From Bacteroidales bacterium (GTDB lineage: Bacteria; Bacteroidota; Bacteroidia; Bacteroidales; 4484-276): a DNA stretch of 56,867 bases. The translations under genes and the position numbers were made by a program. Shown one piece after another: positions 14,255 to 22,836 of the stretch (positions within the stretch are counted from its first letter, which is position 1; each line of letters begins with the position of its first letter). The notes under the pieces were generated by a model. It had not been told where the DNA came from and did not search any database. It saw nothing but the letters and a program-made list of their open reading frames with translations. Where the stretch lies: assembly GCA_014860585.1 (NCBI GenBank), contig JACZJL010000112.1, positions 1-56,867 of the forward strand, given 5' to 3'.

Positions 14255-14827
14255 TCAGGAATAATGACCGTATAAAGTTTTGTAAAGAAAGATCAGCCTT
14301 GCTCTGGCGCGCATAAGCCGCATTTTCACCGCACTCTCGGTAAGCCTCATAGATGAAGCGATGTCTTTTAGCGACAGGTCATCCTGGTATTTCATCATTA
14401 AAAGGGCTTTTTCTTCCGTATGTAACCGGTCAAGTAACTCGAGTAACCTTGTATAATGAAGATCGGTCAGGTCTTCTTCTGTTACATCAACAATTTCAGG
14501 TAGTTCGTGCTCCTGATTCCATTCAGGATAGTGTAATTTTTTATTCGTCCTGAGATAATCGATGCAATAATTGTAAGTGATCGAATAGACCCATGAACTG
14601 AAGGAGGAATTTCCCCTGAAGCCTGATAACTTCTCGAAAACCCTTGAAAGAATATCCTGGGCAAAAATTTTTGATAATTCCCTGTTTTTTAAGAGGCCAT
14701 AGCTCTTTTCAAGTACTTTGTGATAGTACCTTTTGTATAAGATGCTGAAAAGTTCAGTCGCCCCATCCCAGGTGATTTTTTGCACCAGTTCCTCATCCGT
14801 CAGTTTATCATAGTCTTTTGTTTTCAT
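14255..14827 (-). CDS. ECF-type RNA polymerase sigma factor
   Basis: 190 residues. Region 2 spans about residues 22-95, with the core-binding and -10 reading segment (FAQDILSRVFEKLSGFRGNSSFSSWVYSITYNYCIDYLR). Region 4 spans about 125-180 with the helix-turn-helix LSLKDIASSMRLTESAVKMRLMRARARL. Length and order are typical of extracytoplasmic-function sigma factors. No transmembrane anti-sigma (FecR-like or zinc anti-sigma) follows. Instead a small PepSY-like protein is downstream. The divergently transcribed neighbour is a lipoprotein followed by peptidoglycan L,D-transpeptidases, so an envelope-stress role is plausible but not shown. Confidence 0.88.
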   Translation of the reverse strand: MKTKDYDKLTDEELVQKITWDGATELFSILYKRYYHKVLEKSYGLLKNRELSKIFAQDILSRVFEKLSGFRGNSSFSSWVYSITYNYCIDYLRTNKKLHYPEWNQEHELPEIVDVTEEDLTDLHYTRLLELLDRLHTEEKALLMMKYQDDLSLKDIASSMRLTESAVKMRLMRARARLIFLYKTLYGHYS

Positions 14828-15017
14828 ACCCGATTTTCAAGTGCGAAAATAAAAAAAATAATGACAGGTGTTTAATTTGGTTACTTTTCTTTCAAGTACC
14901 GTCTAAATAATAGTTCAAAAAAGTGCTTTTAGCGCTATCATGTGAATAATAATCGCTATAGCATTGAAAATAAACATTTTAATACACTTTTTACATTTAT
15001 TTAATTTTTATCAAAAC

Positions 15018-15608
15018 ATGAAAAAGCAAGTTTTATTGGTAGTTGCAGTCTTAGCAATGGTTGTGTTGACAACAAGTTGTCAAAAAGTTCCACAGGAACA
15101 AATTGATGCTGCAAAGGCAGCAGTAGAATCAGTAAAAGCAGTACAAGCCGATCTTTATGTACCGGCTGAGTATGCAGCACTTCAGGATTCACTTCAGGCA
15201 GTATTGGCTGCAGTTGAAATCCAAAAATCCAAAACATTCAAGAATTTTGATGCAGTTAAGTTACAACTTGAAGGCATTATGGCGACTGTTCCACAGGTTA
15301 CCGCAAACGCTGCCGCTGCAAAAGAGCAGGTTAGGATTGCAACTGAGGGAGAAGTTGTGGCCATCAACACTATTCTTGAAGAAAACAGAGTTCTGATTAC
15401 TAAAGCTCCAAAGGGCAAAGAAGGCGCTGCTGTATTGGAAGAGATTAAAAATGAGATGACACTGATTGAAACTGCAGTTGCTGAAGTTAACCAAATGCTG
15501 GCAAACGGTGATTTCCTTGGTGCTCAGGTTAAAGCAAAAGCTGCCAAAGAAAGCGCAATGTCCATCAATACCGAGCTAACCGAAGCCATTGCCAAGGTTA
15601 AAAGGTAG
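15018..15608 (+). CDS. Helical lipoprotein (DUF4398-like)
   Basis: 196 residues. ATG 15018 is preferred over an upstream TTG at 14964 because it gives a clean type II signal peptide: KKQ, hydrophobic stretch VLLVVAVLAMVVL, lipobox TTSC with the lipidated Cys at about residue 21. The mature protein is almost entirely Ala/Glu/Lys/Val-rich helix (AAKAAVESVKAVQADLYVPAEYAAL...), matching DUF4398-like envelope proteins. A similar helical module is found at the N terminus of the L,D-transpeptidase at 15811, suggesting that the two proteins share a partner or interact. It ends at a terminator, so it has its own transcript. Subcellular face (inner or outer membrane) cannot be decided. Confidence 0.78.
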   Translation: MKKQVLLVVAVLAMVVLTTSCQKVPQEQIDAAKAAVESVKAVQADLYVPAEYAALQDSLQAVLAAVEIQKSKTFKNFDAVKLQLEGIMATVPQVTANAAAAKEQVRIATEGEVVAINTILEENRVLITKAPKGKEGAAVLEEIKNEMTLIETAVAEVNQMLANGDFLGAQVKAKAAKESAMSINTELTEAIAKVKR

Positions 15609-15640
15609 GTGTTAGACGACTGACATCAGATAGTTAAAGA

Positions 15641-15670
15641 AAATCCCCGACGTATGTTGGGGTTTTTTTT
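15641..15670 (+). terminator. Intrinsic terminator after the lipoprotein gene
   Basis: CCCCGAC (15645-15651) pairs with GTTGGGG (15656-15662) around a GTAT loop, extended by flanking A-T pairs, and runs into eight Ts (15663-15670). Confidence 0.85.
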
Positions 15671-15810
15671 AGATTATAGTTACCACTTTAAAAGAGGAAC
15701 TTAGCTTTAATGCTTTTGCGAAACGTGGCAATATAAAATTTTAGCACTCTATTGCCGTTTTGTTTTGGTTTAATAGGTGGATTTATTCATAAATAACTTG
15801 ATCGGATTTA

Positions 15811-16929
15811 ATGAGGAAGCTTTTAAAAGGTATATTAATAGCAGGTATTATAGTAGTAGTAGGAGGTGTAACCTCAATCATTGCTATTAATATGAAACCT
15901 GACCCTCCGGTGGTTGAGATGGATCAGGCCAGACTGGCTTTAGCAGCTGCGCGAAATATTAAGGCTGAAACTTATGCACGCGAAACATTTGAGCAGGCGC
16001 GACTACTTTATGACTCAGCAATGGCTTGCTGGAACAGGGAGAATTCGAAATTTTTCCTTAACAGAGATTTTTCAGGAGTAATTCAGATGGCAAAATTGTC
16101 AGAACAGACTTCTGCTTTGGCAGCTGAGTTGTCCTTAAAATCATCCAGCACCATTGAAGCAACCGTGAAAACAAAATTAAAGTACCTATCAAAATTAGTT
16201 GATGAGGTAAATGTTTTATCTCGCTTTCCATTGTCACCAAGGATAATGGATCGGTTGGCTAAAGGGAAACTGGCACTCAGTGAAGGACAAGCTGCTTTTG
16301 CACAGGATATGCTGGTACAATCGAACCTAAAAGTTACCGAAGCAGAGACTCACCTGGAAGTTGCACACAAAGAAGCCTACAAAGTAATTAATAACTATTT
16401 TGGCCATTATAATACATGGAAATCCTGGAAGGAGCAGACAATAAGGGAGTCGAAGCAGAAGAAAATCACCAGTATTCTGGTTGATAAATTTGCCGGAAAA
16501 TGCTATGTCTATAAAAATGGCCAATTAACCAATGAGTTTGATGCTGAGTTGGGTAAAAACTGGATCGGTGATAAACGTCAAAAAGGTGATCGTGCCACTC
16601 CGGAGGGGCTTTACAAAGTCGTTGATAAGAAGGAGGGACACAGAACCAAGTACTATAAAGCCTTGCTCATTAACTACCCTAATGATGAAGATAAAAAGCA
16701 GTTTAATGCTGAAATCGCCAATGGAACGCTGTCAAAAAAATCAAAGATCGGTGGATTGATCGAAATTCACGGAGACGGAGGCAAAGGGACTGACTGGACA
16801 GATGGTTGTGTTGCACTGACAAACAGTGATATGGACAAAATTTACAAGTTGGTGCAAAATGGAACTCCTGTTACAATTATTGGATCAGCAGTAAGTTTGG
16901 ATGTAATTCTCAACGACAAAAAGCAGTAA
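15811..16929 (+). CDS. L,D-transpeptidase (YkuD domain) with helical N-terminal module
   Basis: 372 residues. An N-terminal membrane anchor (GILIAGIIVVVGGVTSIIAIN) is followed by a helical region (about 35-190) resembling the DUF4398-like lipoprotein upstream (DQARLALAAARNIKAETYARETFEQARLL). The YkuD domain follows (about 215-365): ILVDKFAGKCYVYKNGQL, GDRATPEGLYKV, IEIHGDGG and the catalytic TDGCVALTNSDM. The nucleophile is the Cys of DGC. The Arg usual two positions after Cys in canonical LdtA-like enzymes is Ala, as in YafK-type members. It would make 3-3 crosslinks, attach proteins to peptidoglycan, or cleave such links in the periplasm. Its stop overlaps the next start (TAATG at 16927-16931). 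Confidence 0.88.
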   Translation: MRKLLKGILIAGIIVVVGGVTSIIAINMKPDPPVVEMDQARLALAAARNIKAETYARETFEQARLLYDSAMACWNRENSKFFLNRDFSGVIQMAKLSEQTSALAAELSLKSSSTIEATVKTKLKYLSKLVDEVNVLSRFPLSPRIMDRLAKGKLALSEGQAAFAQDMLVQSNLKVTEAETHLEVAHKEAYKVINNYFGHYNTWKSWKEQTIRESKQKKITSILVDKFAGKCYVYKNGQLTNEFDAELGKNWIGDKRQKGDRATPEGLYKVVDKKEGHRTKYYKALLINYPNDEDKKQFNAEIANGTLSKKSKIGGLIEIHGDGGKGTDWTDGCVALTNSDMDKIYKLVQNGTPVTIIGSAVSLDVILNDKKQ

Positions 16930-17714
16930 TGAAAATGACAACTGTCAACTCACCATCAATTTCGCGAAGTGATAGGTCAAATACGGTACATGGAGAGGAA
17001 ATTTCTTTTAAGGGAATGTTTTTGCAAAACAGGGCTGTAAAAATCACATTGACGATTTTATTTACTGTATTGGGAACCATGATATTTGCTCTGTTTTCAA
17101 TCTGGTTTATCCTATTTGGCACACCTGTTACACAGGAGTTCTTTGTAAAACAAAGTGCTATACCGGTCATCTCTGATTCCATTTCCCAAGTTGATAAACA
17201 ATATGATCAGGACATTGCTTCAGCAAGGAAAGAACTCCAAAAGCTAAACACAACCTATACTTCGCTAACACCAAGTCAACCATTTTTGGTGATTAACACA
17301 ACCAAAAATCATTTCTTTTTATACAATAAAAAAGAGGTAATCAGAGAAGGATTTTGCAGTTCGGGAAGTTATATACAACTCAAATCAAATGATGACCGTG
17401 AGTGGATATTCAAGACACCCAAAGGAATGCGCACGGTAAAAGGTAAAACGACATCGCCTGTTTGGAGGAAGCCCGACTGGGCATTCATCGAAGATGGGCT
17501 CCCTGTACCCTCTGGTGATCACCCTTCGAGATATGAAAGAGGTGTATTGGGTGATTATGCGCTGAGTCTTGGCGACGGTTACCTGATACATGGAACCATT
17601 TACAAGCGATTTCTTGGAATGCCTGTTACACATGGCTGTGTCAGGCTAAGTGATGACGATCTGGAGCAGGTTTACAAAACCCTCAGCATTGGTTCAAAAG
17701 TTTATATATATTAA
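16929..17714 (+). CDS. L,D-transpeptidase (YkuD domain), second of the operon
   Basis: 261 residues. It has a cytoplasmic tail of about 35 residues, one membrane helix (ITLTILFTVLGTMIFALFSIWFI) and a short linker. The YkuD domain (about 118-261) shows FLVINTTKNHFFLYNKKE, TPKGMRTVKGK, YLIHGTIYK and the canonical active site THGCVRLSDDDL, with His, Cys and Arg all present. It probably forms periplasmic peptidoglycan crosslinks. It is translationally coupled at both ends: the start overlaps the stop of the first transpeptidase by one base and its own stop overlaps the start of the third gene (TAATGG around 17712-17717). Two different YkuD paralogues in one operon suggest distinct substrates. Confidence 0.9.
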   Translation: MKMTTVNSPSISRSDRSNTVHGEEISFKGMFLQNRAVKITLTILFTVLGTMIFALFSIWFILFGTPVTQEFFVKQSAIPVISDSISQVDKQYDQDIASARKELQKLNTTYTSLTPSQPFLVINTTKNHFFLYNKKEVIREGFCSSGSYIQLKSNDDREWIFKTPKGMRTVKGKTTSPVWRKPDWAFIEDGLPVPSGDHPSRYERGVLGDYALSLGDGYLIHGTIYKRFLGMPVTHGCVRLSDDDLEQVYKTLSIGSKVYIY

Positions 17715-18544
17715 TGGAAAACCCGCAAATGCAATCCAATCATTCTGAAAGAGTAAAAAGCCGAAGGCGGTTTTTTTGGTTTATAGCTTCACCTATATTT
17801 CTGATTATTGTTTTTATGGTGTATTATCTTTTCATTAATGTACAGTCTGCTAATCGCTGGGTTAACGATTTCAATGCAAGGTATGAAGCAGAGTTGATAG
17901 AAAAGAATTTGCCCAGGCAAGCGTATTCAGGTGATTCTACGTATCTCTCATTGCAAAGACAAATTGCTTTTACCAAGTCACGTCTTGCTCTCACCAAGGC
18001 TGATCCCATTGGATTGAGCATAAATTTGACTGACAATATTGCAACCCTTGAAGTTAATGGAGTTACTGTGCATTCAACCGATATTTTGGATTTCAATATT
18101 AGCCGGAGCCTTGATGCCATTGATCCATTATGGCTTGCAACAGAGCTATCTAAACCGCTTCAGATTGTAAGTTCACGCGCCACTATTGCCAAAGAACCCA
18201 TTATCGTGAAAACTGCGCCCAAAGACACCCTTGAAGCTGCAAACCTGGCCACGGTTCCTGATACGGCAACAAATATTCCAGTATTCTTCGAACTAACTTT
18301 TAACAATGGCTTCCGAATGGTTGTGCTGCAGGAGAAATCTGAAATTAATAAATATGACAGGGAACGTTTAAAGTTTCTTGCTTTACCTGCTTTCCAGCGA
18401 TTTCGGAGTAACCTGAAGAATATGTTAAAATTTAAAACCCCCGACTACTCCCCTGAAATAAGGCTAACTGTTACCGGCCCGGAAGCACGCACCATTTACA
18501 GGGCAATTCCTGAAGAGGGATTAGTGTCCCTGCGTTTGCGATAG
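17714..18544 (+). CDS. Membrane-anchored protein of unknown function in the L,D-transpeptidase operon
   Basis: 276 residues. A basic start (ERVKSRRRFFWF) and one membrane helix (IASPIFLIIVFMVYYLFINV, about 24-43) are followed by a periplasmic part of about 230 residues. It has an alpha-helical start, a beta-rich middle (IGLSINLTDNIATLEVNGVTVHSTD) and a basic C-terminal part. I recognise no domain. Overlap with the preceding transpeptidase gene by one base makes it the third member of a coupled operon. A role as partner, scaffold or substrate adapter of the two enzymes is therefore a reasonable inference, not an observation. Confidence 0.75.
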   Translation: MENPQMQSNHSERVKSRRRFFWFIASPIFLIIVFMVYYLFINVQSANRWVNDFNARYEAELIEKNLPRQAYSGDSTYLSLQRQIAFTKSRLALTKADPIGLSINLTDNIATLEVNGVTVHSTDILDFNISRSLDAIDPLWLATELSKPLQIVSSRATIAKEPIIVKTAPKDTLEAANLATVPDTATNIPVFFELTFNNGFRMVVLQEKSEINKYDRERLKFLALPAFQRFRSNLKNMLKFKTPDYSPEIRLTVTGPEARTIYRAIPEEGLVSLRLR

Positions 18545-18617
18545 CCAAAGATCTTTAGACATCAGGGGATTTAACCAGCTTCAGATTTTTCTTGAGTTTT
18601 CATCCCTCCAAAAGTTC

Positions 18618-18637
18618 GATACTGAAAAACCAGTATC
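18618..18637. terminator. Weak hairpin between convergent genes
   Basis: GATACTG (18618-18624) and CAGTATC (18631-18637) form a seven-bp stem between the 18544 and 18656 gene ends. There is no proper T tract, so termination is only possible. Confidence 0.3.
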
Positions 18638-18655
18638 CGGCTGTCATAGCTTATC

Positions 18656-19381
18656 TTATGGAGTATCACCGTCCATTGGTGGGATTGGTTGCTCTTCGTC
18701 ATCTGAATCGGCCTGAAAGCGGAAGCCAAGCCTTTTGCCGGTTCTGATTTTCATATTGTCCAGCGTCGTCTGAATTTCATAGACGCTTAGGACTTTAACC
18801 TGTTCATAGGGCGGGGTAAGCAGGTCAAAATTCAATGTGTAAGTGATTGCGGACTGGATAATAGTTTTGGCTGCTTCATCATTCATTTGTGCAACGTCAA
18901 AACTACGGTATAACAAACCTATTTCACGCTTCCCTTCGATGAAGTAGTGATTGTCCTTATTGATAAAAACCCTCCCGATCAGGTAGCCGATGTCGTTGAT
19001 GCGCTTGTACTTGAATGAATCACCCAGGAAATTATAAATGTTAATGATACCGCAATAGGATCTGTCTTTGTCATCGGTGATATATGGCATGTTCATCAGT
19101 TGGTGTGAACGAGGGAACTCAAATACATTCGTGTGCATCATAAAAATGAGGATGTCTCCGCCAAATTTCAGTTCGACTTCAAATTCTCCCCGGTTTTTAT
19201 ACTCAAAAGGAATATACCTCTCACCCTGCACATCGAGTTCCTGGTATTCCTTAACCAGCTTTTTAATGATCTTTTTAAACTTATTAAAAGTTTCGTACGT
19301 GTTGTAATAGACATATTGTTTGAGCGATGATTTTTTGATGATCGCTTCAAAAAGTTGCATCGATTCGTCTTTTTGCTCCAT
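18656..19381 (-). CDS. Conserved-looking hypothetical protein next to porT
   Basis: 241 residues, soluble, no signal peptide, slightly basic at first with an acidic Pro-rich tail (DSDDEEQPIPPMDGD). The middle contains well-ordered alpha/beta sequence (GEFEVELKFGGDILIFMMHTNVFEFPRSH; GIINIYNFLGDSFKYKRINDIGYLIGRVFINKD). I do not recognise a family. It begins 34 bases after the porT gene on the same strand, so co-transcription is likely. Function unknown. Confidence 0.75.
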   Translation of the reverse strand: MEQKDESMQLFEAIIKKSSLKQYVYYNTYETFNKFKKIIKKLVKEYQELDVQGERYIPFEYKNRGEFEVELKFGGDILIFMMHTNVFEFPRSHQLMNMPYITDDKDRSYCGIINIYNFLGDSFKYKRINDIGYLIGRVFINKDNHYFIEGKREIGLLYRSFDVAQMNDEAAKTIIQSAITYTLNFDLLTPPYEQVKVLSVYEIQTTLDNMKIRTGKRLGFRFQADSDDEEQPIPPMDGDTP

Positions 19382-19415
19382 AGTTTTACATTTAAAACAG
19401 GCAGATAACTAGAAA

Positions 19416-20213
19416 TTATTCGAAGGTAAAAGTAAGCATAAAAATCTTTGAGCGCAGGCTTTCTATCCCTTCTGTATATAAATTATTCTCTCTCAGCAAC
19501 ATATCTTTCATTCCATAAGACATCGAAAGTTCGACGCCAAATTTAAACCAGTTCATGTAAAAATCGAGCCCCGTACCCAGAACAAAATTGCTGTCCGTTC
19601 GGTAGAGTTTTGGTTCATAATTGTTTTCTTCTGTTTTATTGGCTTGTGAGGCAAGGTCGAAACTAAATTTGATGCCGGTAAAGATATAGGCTCTCATGTT
19701 GTATGCCCGCTTGGATTTGTACTTCAGGTATAAGGGGAAATCAACGAAAGTTGAGTTGATCTTTTGGTTGATCACGCGTGAAATCGTAGTGTCGCTACCA
19801 TCAAAATCTTTCTTGTAAAGCCTTGTGTCGTATTGCAGGTCTCTGCTTCCAAATGACAGACTGGGGATAAAGCGAAGGTTGAAATATTCACCAATGTTCT
19901 TATCGCCGACTATTCCAACGGTAAAGCCAAGGTGTGGAACGGCCTGAATTCCATAAACTGAAGCTGAGTCAACATCTGCTACACCAAGGTCGAATTGCGG
20001 TAATTGGGATCCTTTGAAATACATTTGGTGGATATCTTCATTTGTCTTTAATACAAATCCCATTTGGTTGGCAGCCAGAATGAAACCAAAATGCAACGGG
20101 TCATAATCGTACAGTTTAAGGTTGGGAACTTTGTTTGCCTGCGGAAAAAGCGATATGCTTATTAGTAAAAGTGTGATTGTGGTTGCAACCTGCGAAATCC
20201 TTTTATGGCTCAA
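19416..20213 (-). CDS. porT: Type IX secretion outer-membrane protein PorT
   Basis: 265 residues. The signal peptide (ATTITLLLISISLFPQA) is followed by an eight-strand-like beta barrel with alternating hydrophobic strands, ending in a C-terminal Phe-containing strand (KIFMLTFTFE). YDYDPLHFGFILAANQMGFVLKT at the mature start matches the PorT/SprT pattern. PorT is required for assembly of the T9SS in Bacteroidota; its molecular role is not settled. The reading frame offers no ATG upstream of the signal peptide, so the start is TTG 20213. Presence of PorT agrees with the T9SS-sorted C25 peptidase at 32.6 kb. A generic PorT-like outer-membrane barrel is the alternative. Confidence 0.75.
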   Translation of the reverse strand: MSHKRISQVATTITLLLISISLFPQANKVPNLKLYDYDPLHFGFILAANQMGFVLKTNEDIHQMYFKGSQLPQFDLGVADVDSASVYGIQAVPHLGFTVGIVGDKNIGEYFNLRFIPSLSFGSRDLQYDTRLYKKDFDGSDTTISRVINQKINSTFVDFPLYLKYKSKRAYNMRAYIFTGIKFSFDLASQANKTEENNYEPKLYRTDSNFVLGTGLDFYMNWFKFGVELSMSYGMKDMLLRENNLYTEGIESLRSKIFMLTFTFE

Positions 20214-20277
20214 ATGAAGAAGTTTTAAAAATTCCCTGTGATAACGACTATTAAAAGGTTTTATTTTTCTTTATCAA

Positions 20278-21297
20278 TCAGAGCTTTCGGTTGAGAAGCT
20301 CTGACATTAGTTTTGTGCGGTCAACAGGAACAACACCTACCATTTCGCAAACCTGACCGCCGGCAAGATTGCTTATTGCTGCTATTTCATAGTCAGTCAT
20401 CCCGGCTGCCAATGCCAGACAGGCAAGACTCACCACTGTATCGCCTGCACCCGAAACATCAGCTATCGAGCGTAAATGTGCCGGGATATGCTGGTCGGAG
20501 TAGGTACCGTCGGAGTGCTGTCGACTGATGAAGATACCATCATCCGAGAGTGTTGCAAGGATTAAGGCTGTGTGAAGTTTTTTGTGCAGCAAACGAACCG
20601 CTTGACGCAATTTGTCAATAGTGAACCCATCCAGAGAAACACCCAATCCTTCCGAAAGCTCCTTGATATTGGGTTTGAATAGGGTTACATTGCGGTAGTT
20701 GGAGAAGTTTCTCTTCTTCGGGTCTACTACGATGGGAATCTTCATTTCCCCGGCCAGTTCAACAATTTTACAAATCAATCCCGGCGTAATTACTCCTTTG
20801 TCATAATCCTGGAATACGATGGCGTCAATTCTTACGGAGTTGATGATTTGTTGGATCAGCGCTAAAAACTTTTCATGATCATCAGACTCGAGTGGTGTAT
20901 TCACCTCTTCATCCACCCGCAACATTTGGGTATTATTCCCGATCACCCTGAATTTGGTTGTTGTGATCCTTTGCGAACTCTGAAGGATACCCTCGGTAAA
21001 AAGGTTGTTATCTTTCAAAAGACGGTTAAAAACAACAGCTTTATCGTCTTTTCCAATAACCGAGCAAAGATAAGGTCTTGCGCCAATAGCTCTAAGATTC
21101 AGCGCTACGTTGGCCGCACCTCCAAGCCGGTTGGTTCGTCTTGTCACTTCAACTACAGGAACCGGGGCCTCAGGGGAAATTCTGTTGACTTTGCCCCAAA
21201 GATAGGAGTCAACCATCACATCGCCAATTACCATTACCGATAAAAGGCCGAACCGTTCGAAAATGTCGTTGACTTGTTCTGGAGTATAAGTGATCAT
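20278..21297 (-). CDS. hldE: D-glycero-beta-D-manno-heptose-7-phosphate kinase (PfkB family)
   Basis: 339 residues, ribokinase-fold sugar kinase corresponding to domain I of HldE (RfaE1). It phosphorylates heptose-7-phosphate at C1 on the way to ADP-heptose for LPS inner core. Diagnostic stretches are VMVIGDVMVDSYLWGKVNRISPEAPVPVV and RLGGAANVALNLRAIGA (PfkB signature 1), FQDYDKGVIT, VVDPKKRNFSNYR, and the anion hole/catalytic DVSGAGDTV near residue 285. The nucleotidyltransferase domain of bifunctional HldE is absent, so this is a stand-alone kinase and the RfaE2 part must be encoded elsewhere. It lies 13 bases downstream of the aminotransferase gene on the same strand. Confidence 0.88.
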   Translation of the reverse strand: MITYTPEQVNDIFERFGLLSVMVIGDVMVDSYLWGKVNRISPEAPVPVVEVTRRTNRLGGAANVALNLRAIGARPYLCSVIGKDDKAVVFNRLLKDNNLFTEGILQSSQRITTTKFRVIGNNTQMLRVDEEVNTPLESDDHEKFLALIQQIINSVRIDAIVFQDYDKGVITPGLICKIVELAGEMKIPIVVDPKKRNFSNYRNVTLFKPNIKELSEGLGVSLDGFTIDKLRQAVRLLHKKLHTALILATLSDDGIFISRQHSDGTYSDQHIPAHLRSIADVSGAGDTVVSLACLALAAGMTDYEIAAISNLAGGQVCEMVGVVPVDRTKLMSELLNRKL

Positions 21298-21310
21298 GGC
21301 TTAATATTTT

Positions 21311-22519
21311 TTAGCACAATGCTTCCAGTGCTTCTTTTATTCTCCTGACAGACTCATGAATTTCGCCGGTGGAACAGGCATAGGAGAAACGGATATGGTT
21401 TTCGCATCCGAACGCCGAACCGGGTACAAGCGCCACATGGGCTTTGTCCAGAAGGTAAAGGCAAAGATCGGTGTCGTTTGCTATTTGTGTTTTGCCGTCA
21501 GATTTTCCGAAATACCATGAGATTTCAGGAAAAACATAAAAAGCGCCATCTGGAACGTTTGTTTTCATTCCACGCACATTACCAAGGAGTTGCAACAACA
21601 GGTCTCTTCTTTCCCGAAACTGTTGTTTCATCACCTGCATTTCCTTTAGTTCTGAAGGATTTGCCTGCAATGCTTTGAGCGCAGCCATCTGTGAAATAGA
21701 GGAGGCTCCGCTGGTATATTGGCCTTGCAGCGTGTTACATGCTTCGGCTATGGCTTTATTGGAGGCAGAATAACCAATCCGCCAGCCGGTCATGGCAAAA
21801 CCTTTGGAAACGCCGTTGATAGTGATCACGCGATCTTTGATAAAATCAAACTGAGCGATACTTTCATGTTTCCCATTGAAATTGATCTGTTCATAAATCT
21901 CATCCGAGATGATATAAAGGTCTTCTTTCTTAGCTAAAACCTTTGCTATGGCCTCGAGTTCTCCTTTCGTAAATACAGAGCCGGAAGGATTGGAAGGAGA
22001 ACTGAATATGAATACTTTTGATTTGTCCGTCATGTGCTTTTCAACTTGGTCGGCCGTCACTTTGAAATCCTGTTCGATGGTGGAAGGGATGATCACTGAT
22101 TTTCCATCGGCCAGTTTGACCATTTCTGGATAAGAGACCCAGAAGGGCGCCGGTATCATGACCTCGTCACCTGGATTTACAAGGCAAATCAATGAGTTGG
22201 CTATGGATTGCTTGGCGCCTCCCGAGACCACGATCTGGCCAAATGAGTAATCGAGATCGTTTTCCCGCTTCAGTTTGGCAGCTACAGCCTTTCGCAACTC
22301 ATTGAAACCTGCAACGGGTGAGTAGTGTGTAATGTTATTATGGATTGCCTCAATAGCTGCTTCTTTAACACAATGTGGTGTGTCGAAATCCGGTTCACCA
22401 ATGCTCAGGTTAATGATGTCATAACCGGCTTCTTTCAATTCCCTGCTTCTTCGGGTCATCAGCAGCGTGGCTGATTCTGACAAACTGTTTACACGGTCAG
22501 AGAGATGTTTGTGAATCAT
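21311..22519 (-). CDS. aspC: Pyridoxal-phosphate aminotransferase, aspartate aminotransferase type
   Basis: 402 residues from ATG 22519, chosen over TTG 22537, which adds six residues. Class I/II fold-type I enzyme. Start motif SLSESATLLMTRRSRELKEAG and NLSIGEPDFDTP are typical of the AspB/AspC 1-beta/gamma group. The PLP-binding lysine lies in NGVSKGFAMTGWRIGY (Lys239), Asp and Tyr of the cofactor pocket in ISDEIYEQI, and the carboxylate-binding Arg in IRFSYACST. It transfers amino groups between aspartate and 2-oxoglutarate in the cytoplasm. Broader aromatic or prephenate activity cannot be excluded. The heptose kinase gene follows 13 bases later. Confidence 0.87.
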   Translation of the reverse strand: MIHKHLSDRVNSLSESATLLMTRRSRELKEAGYDIINLSIGEPDFDTPHCVKEAAIEAIHNNITHYSPVAGFNELRKAVAAKLKRENDLDYSFGQIVVSGGAKQSIANSLICLVNPGDEVMIPAPFWVSYPEMVKLADGKSVIIPSTIEQDFKVTADQVEKHMTDKSKVFIFSSPSNPSGSVFTKGELEAIAKVLAKKEDLYIISDEIYEQINFNGKHESIAQFDFIKDRVITINGVSKGFAMTGWRIGYSASNKAIAEACNTLQGQYTSGASSISQMAALKALQANPSELKEMQVMKQQFRERRDLLLQLLGNVRGMKTNVPDGAFYVFPEISWYFGKSDGKTQIANDTDLCLYLLDKAHVALVPGSAFGCENHIRFSYACSTGEIHESVRRIKEALEALC

Positions 22520-22553
22520 TTCAATATGTTTTGACAAAAAATTAATGAAGGCG

Positions 22554-22561
22554 CAAAAGTA
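22554..22561 (-). promoter_or_regulatory. Probable -7 box for the aminotransferase gene
   Basis: On the minus strand TACTTTTG (complement CAAAAGTA at 22554-22561), 34 bases before ATG 22519. No convincing -33 partner. Confidence 0.5.
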
Positions 22562-22778
22562 TTAAAAAACCCACAGCAATCAGCGATGGGGAAAAGAAAA
22601 TGTAAAAGGAGTCCGGATGTTAATTTTATTCGTCTTTGTTGAAATTTGCCGTGGTTGCCACCCAATGAAATTTATCGTTATTGGTGAAATGGTTCATCGT
22701 TTTCAAACCTGCCAGATTTAGACAACTCTGACTGTGGTTAACCTTTGATTCCAGGTGTATGCCAGTGGGTTACACTAA
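22562..22778. other. Divergent intergenic region
   Basis: Central part of a 317-base gap between divergent genes, with one promoter box at each side. No reading frame, repeat or operator symmetry noticed inside. Confidence 0.4.
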
Positions 22779-22809
22779 TTTGCTGTTTTAATTGAATTTG
22801 ATACTTTTG
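22779..22809 (+). promoter_or_regulatory. Bacteroidota-type promoter
   Basis: TTTG (22779-22782), 19-bp spacer, TACTTTTG (22802-22809). Because the -7 box lies downstream of a possible TTG start at 22792, it argues for ATG 22837 as the true start of the following gene. Confidence 0.65.
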
Positions 22810-22836
22810 CATCACATATTTTTTAAAGCTAATCCT

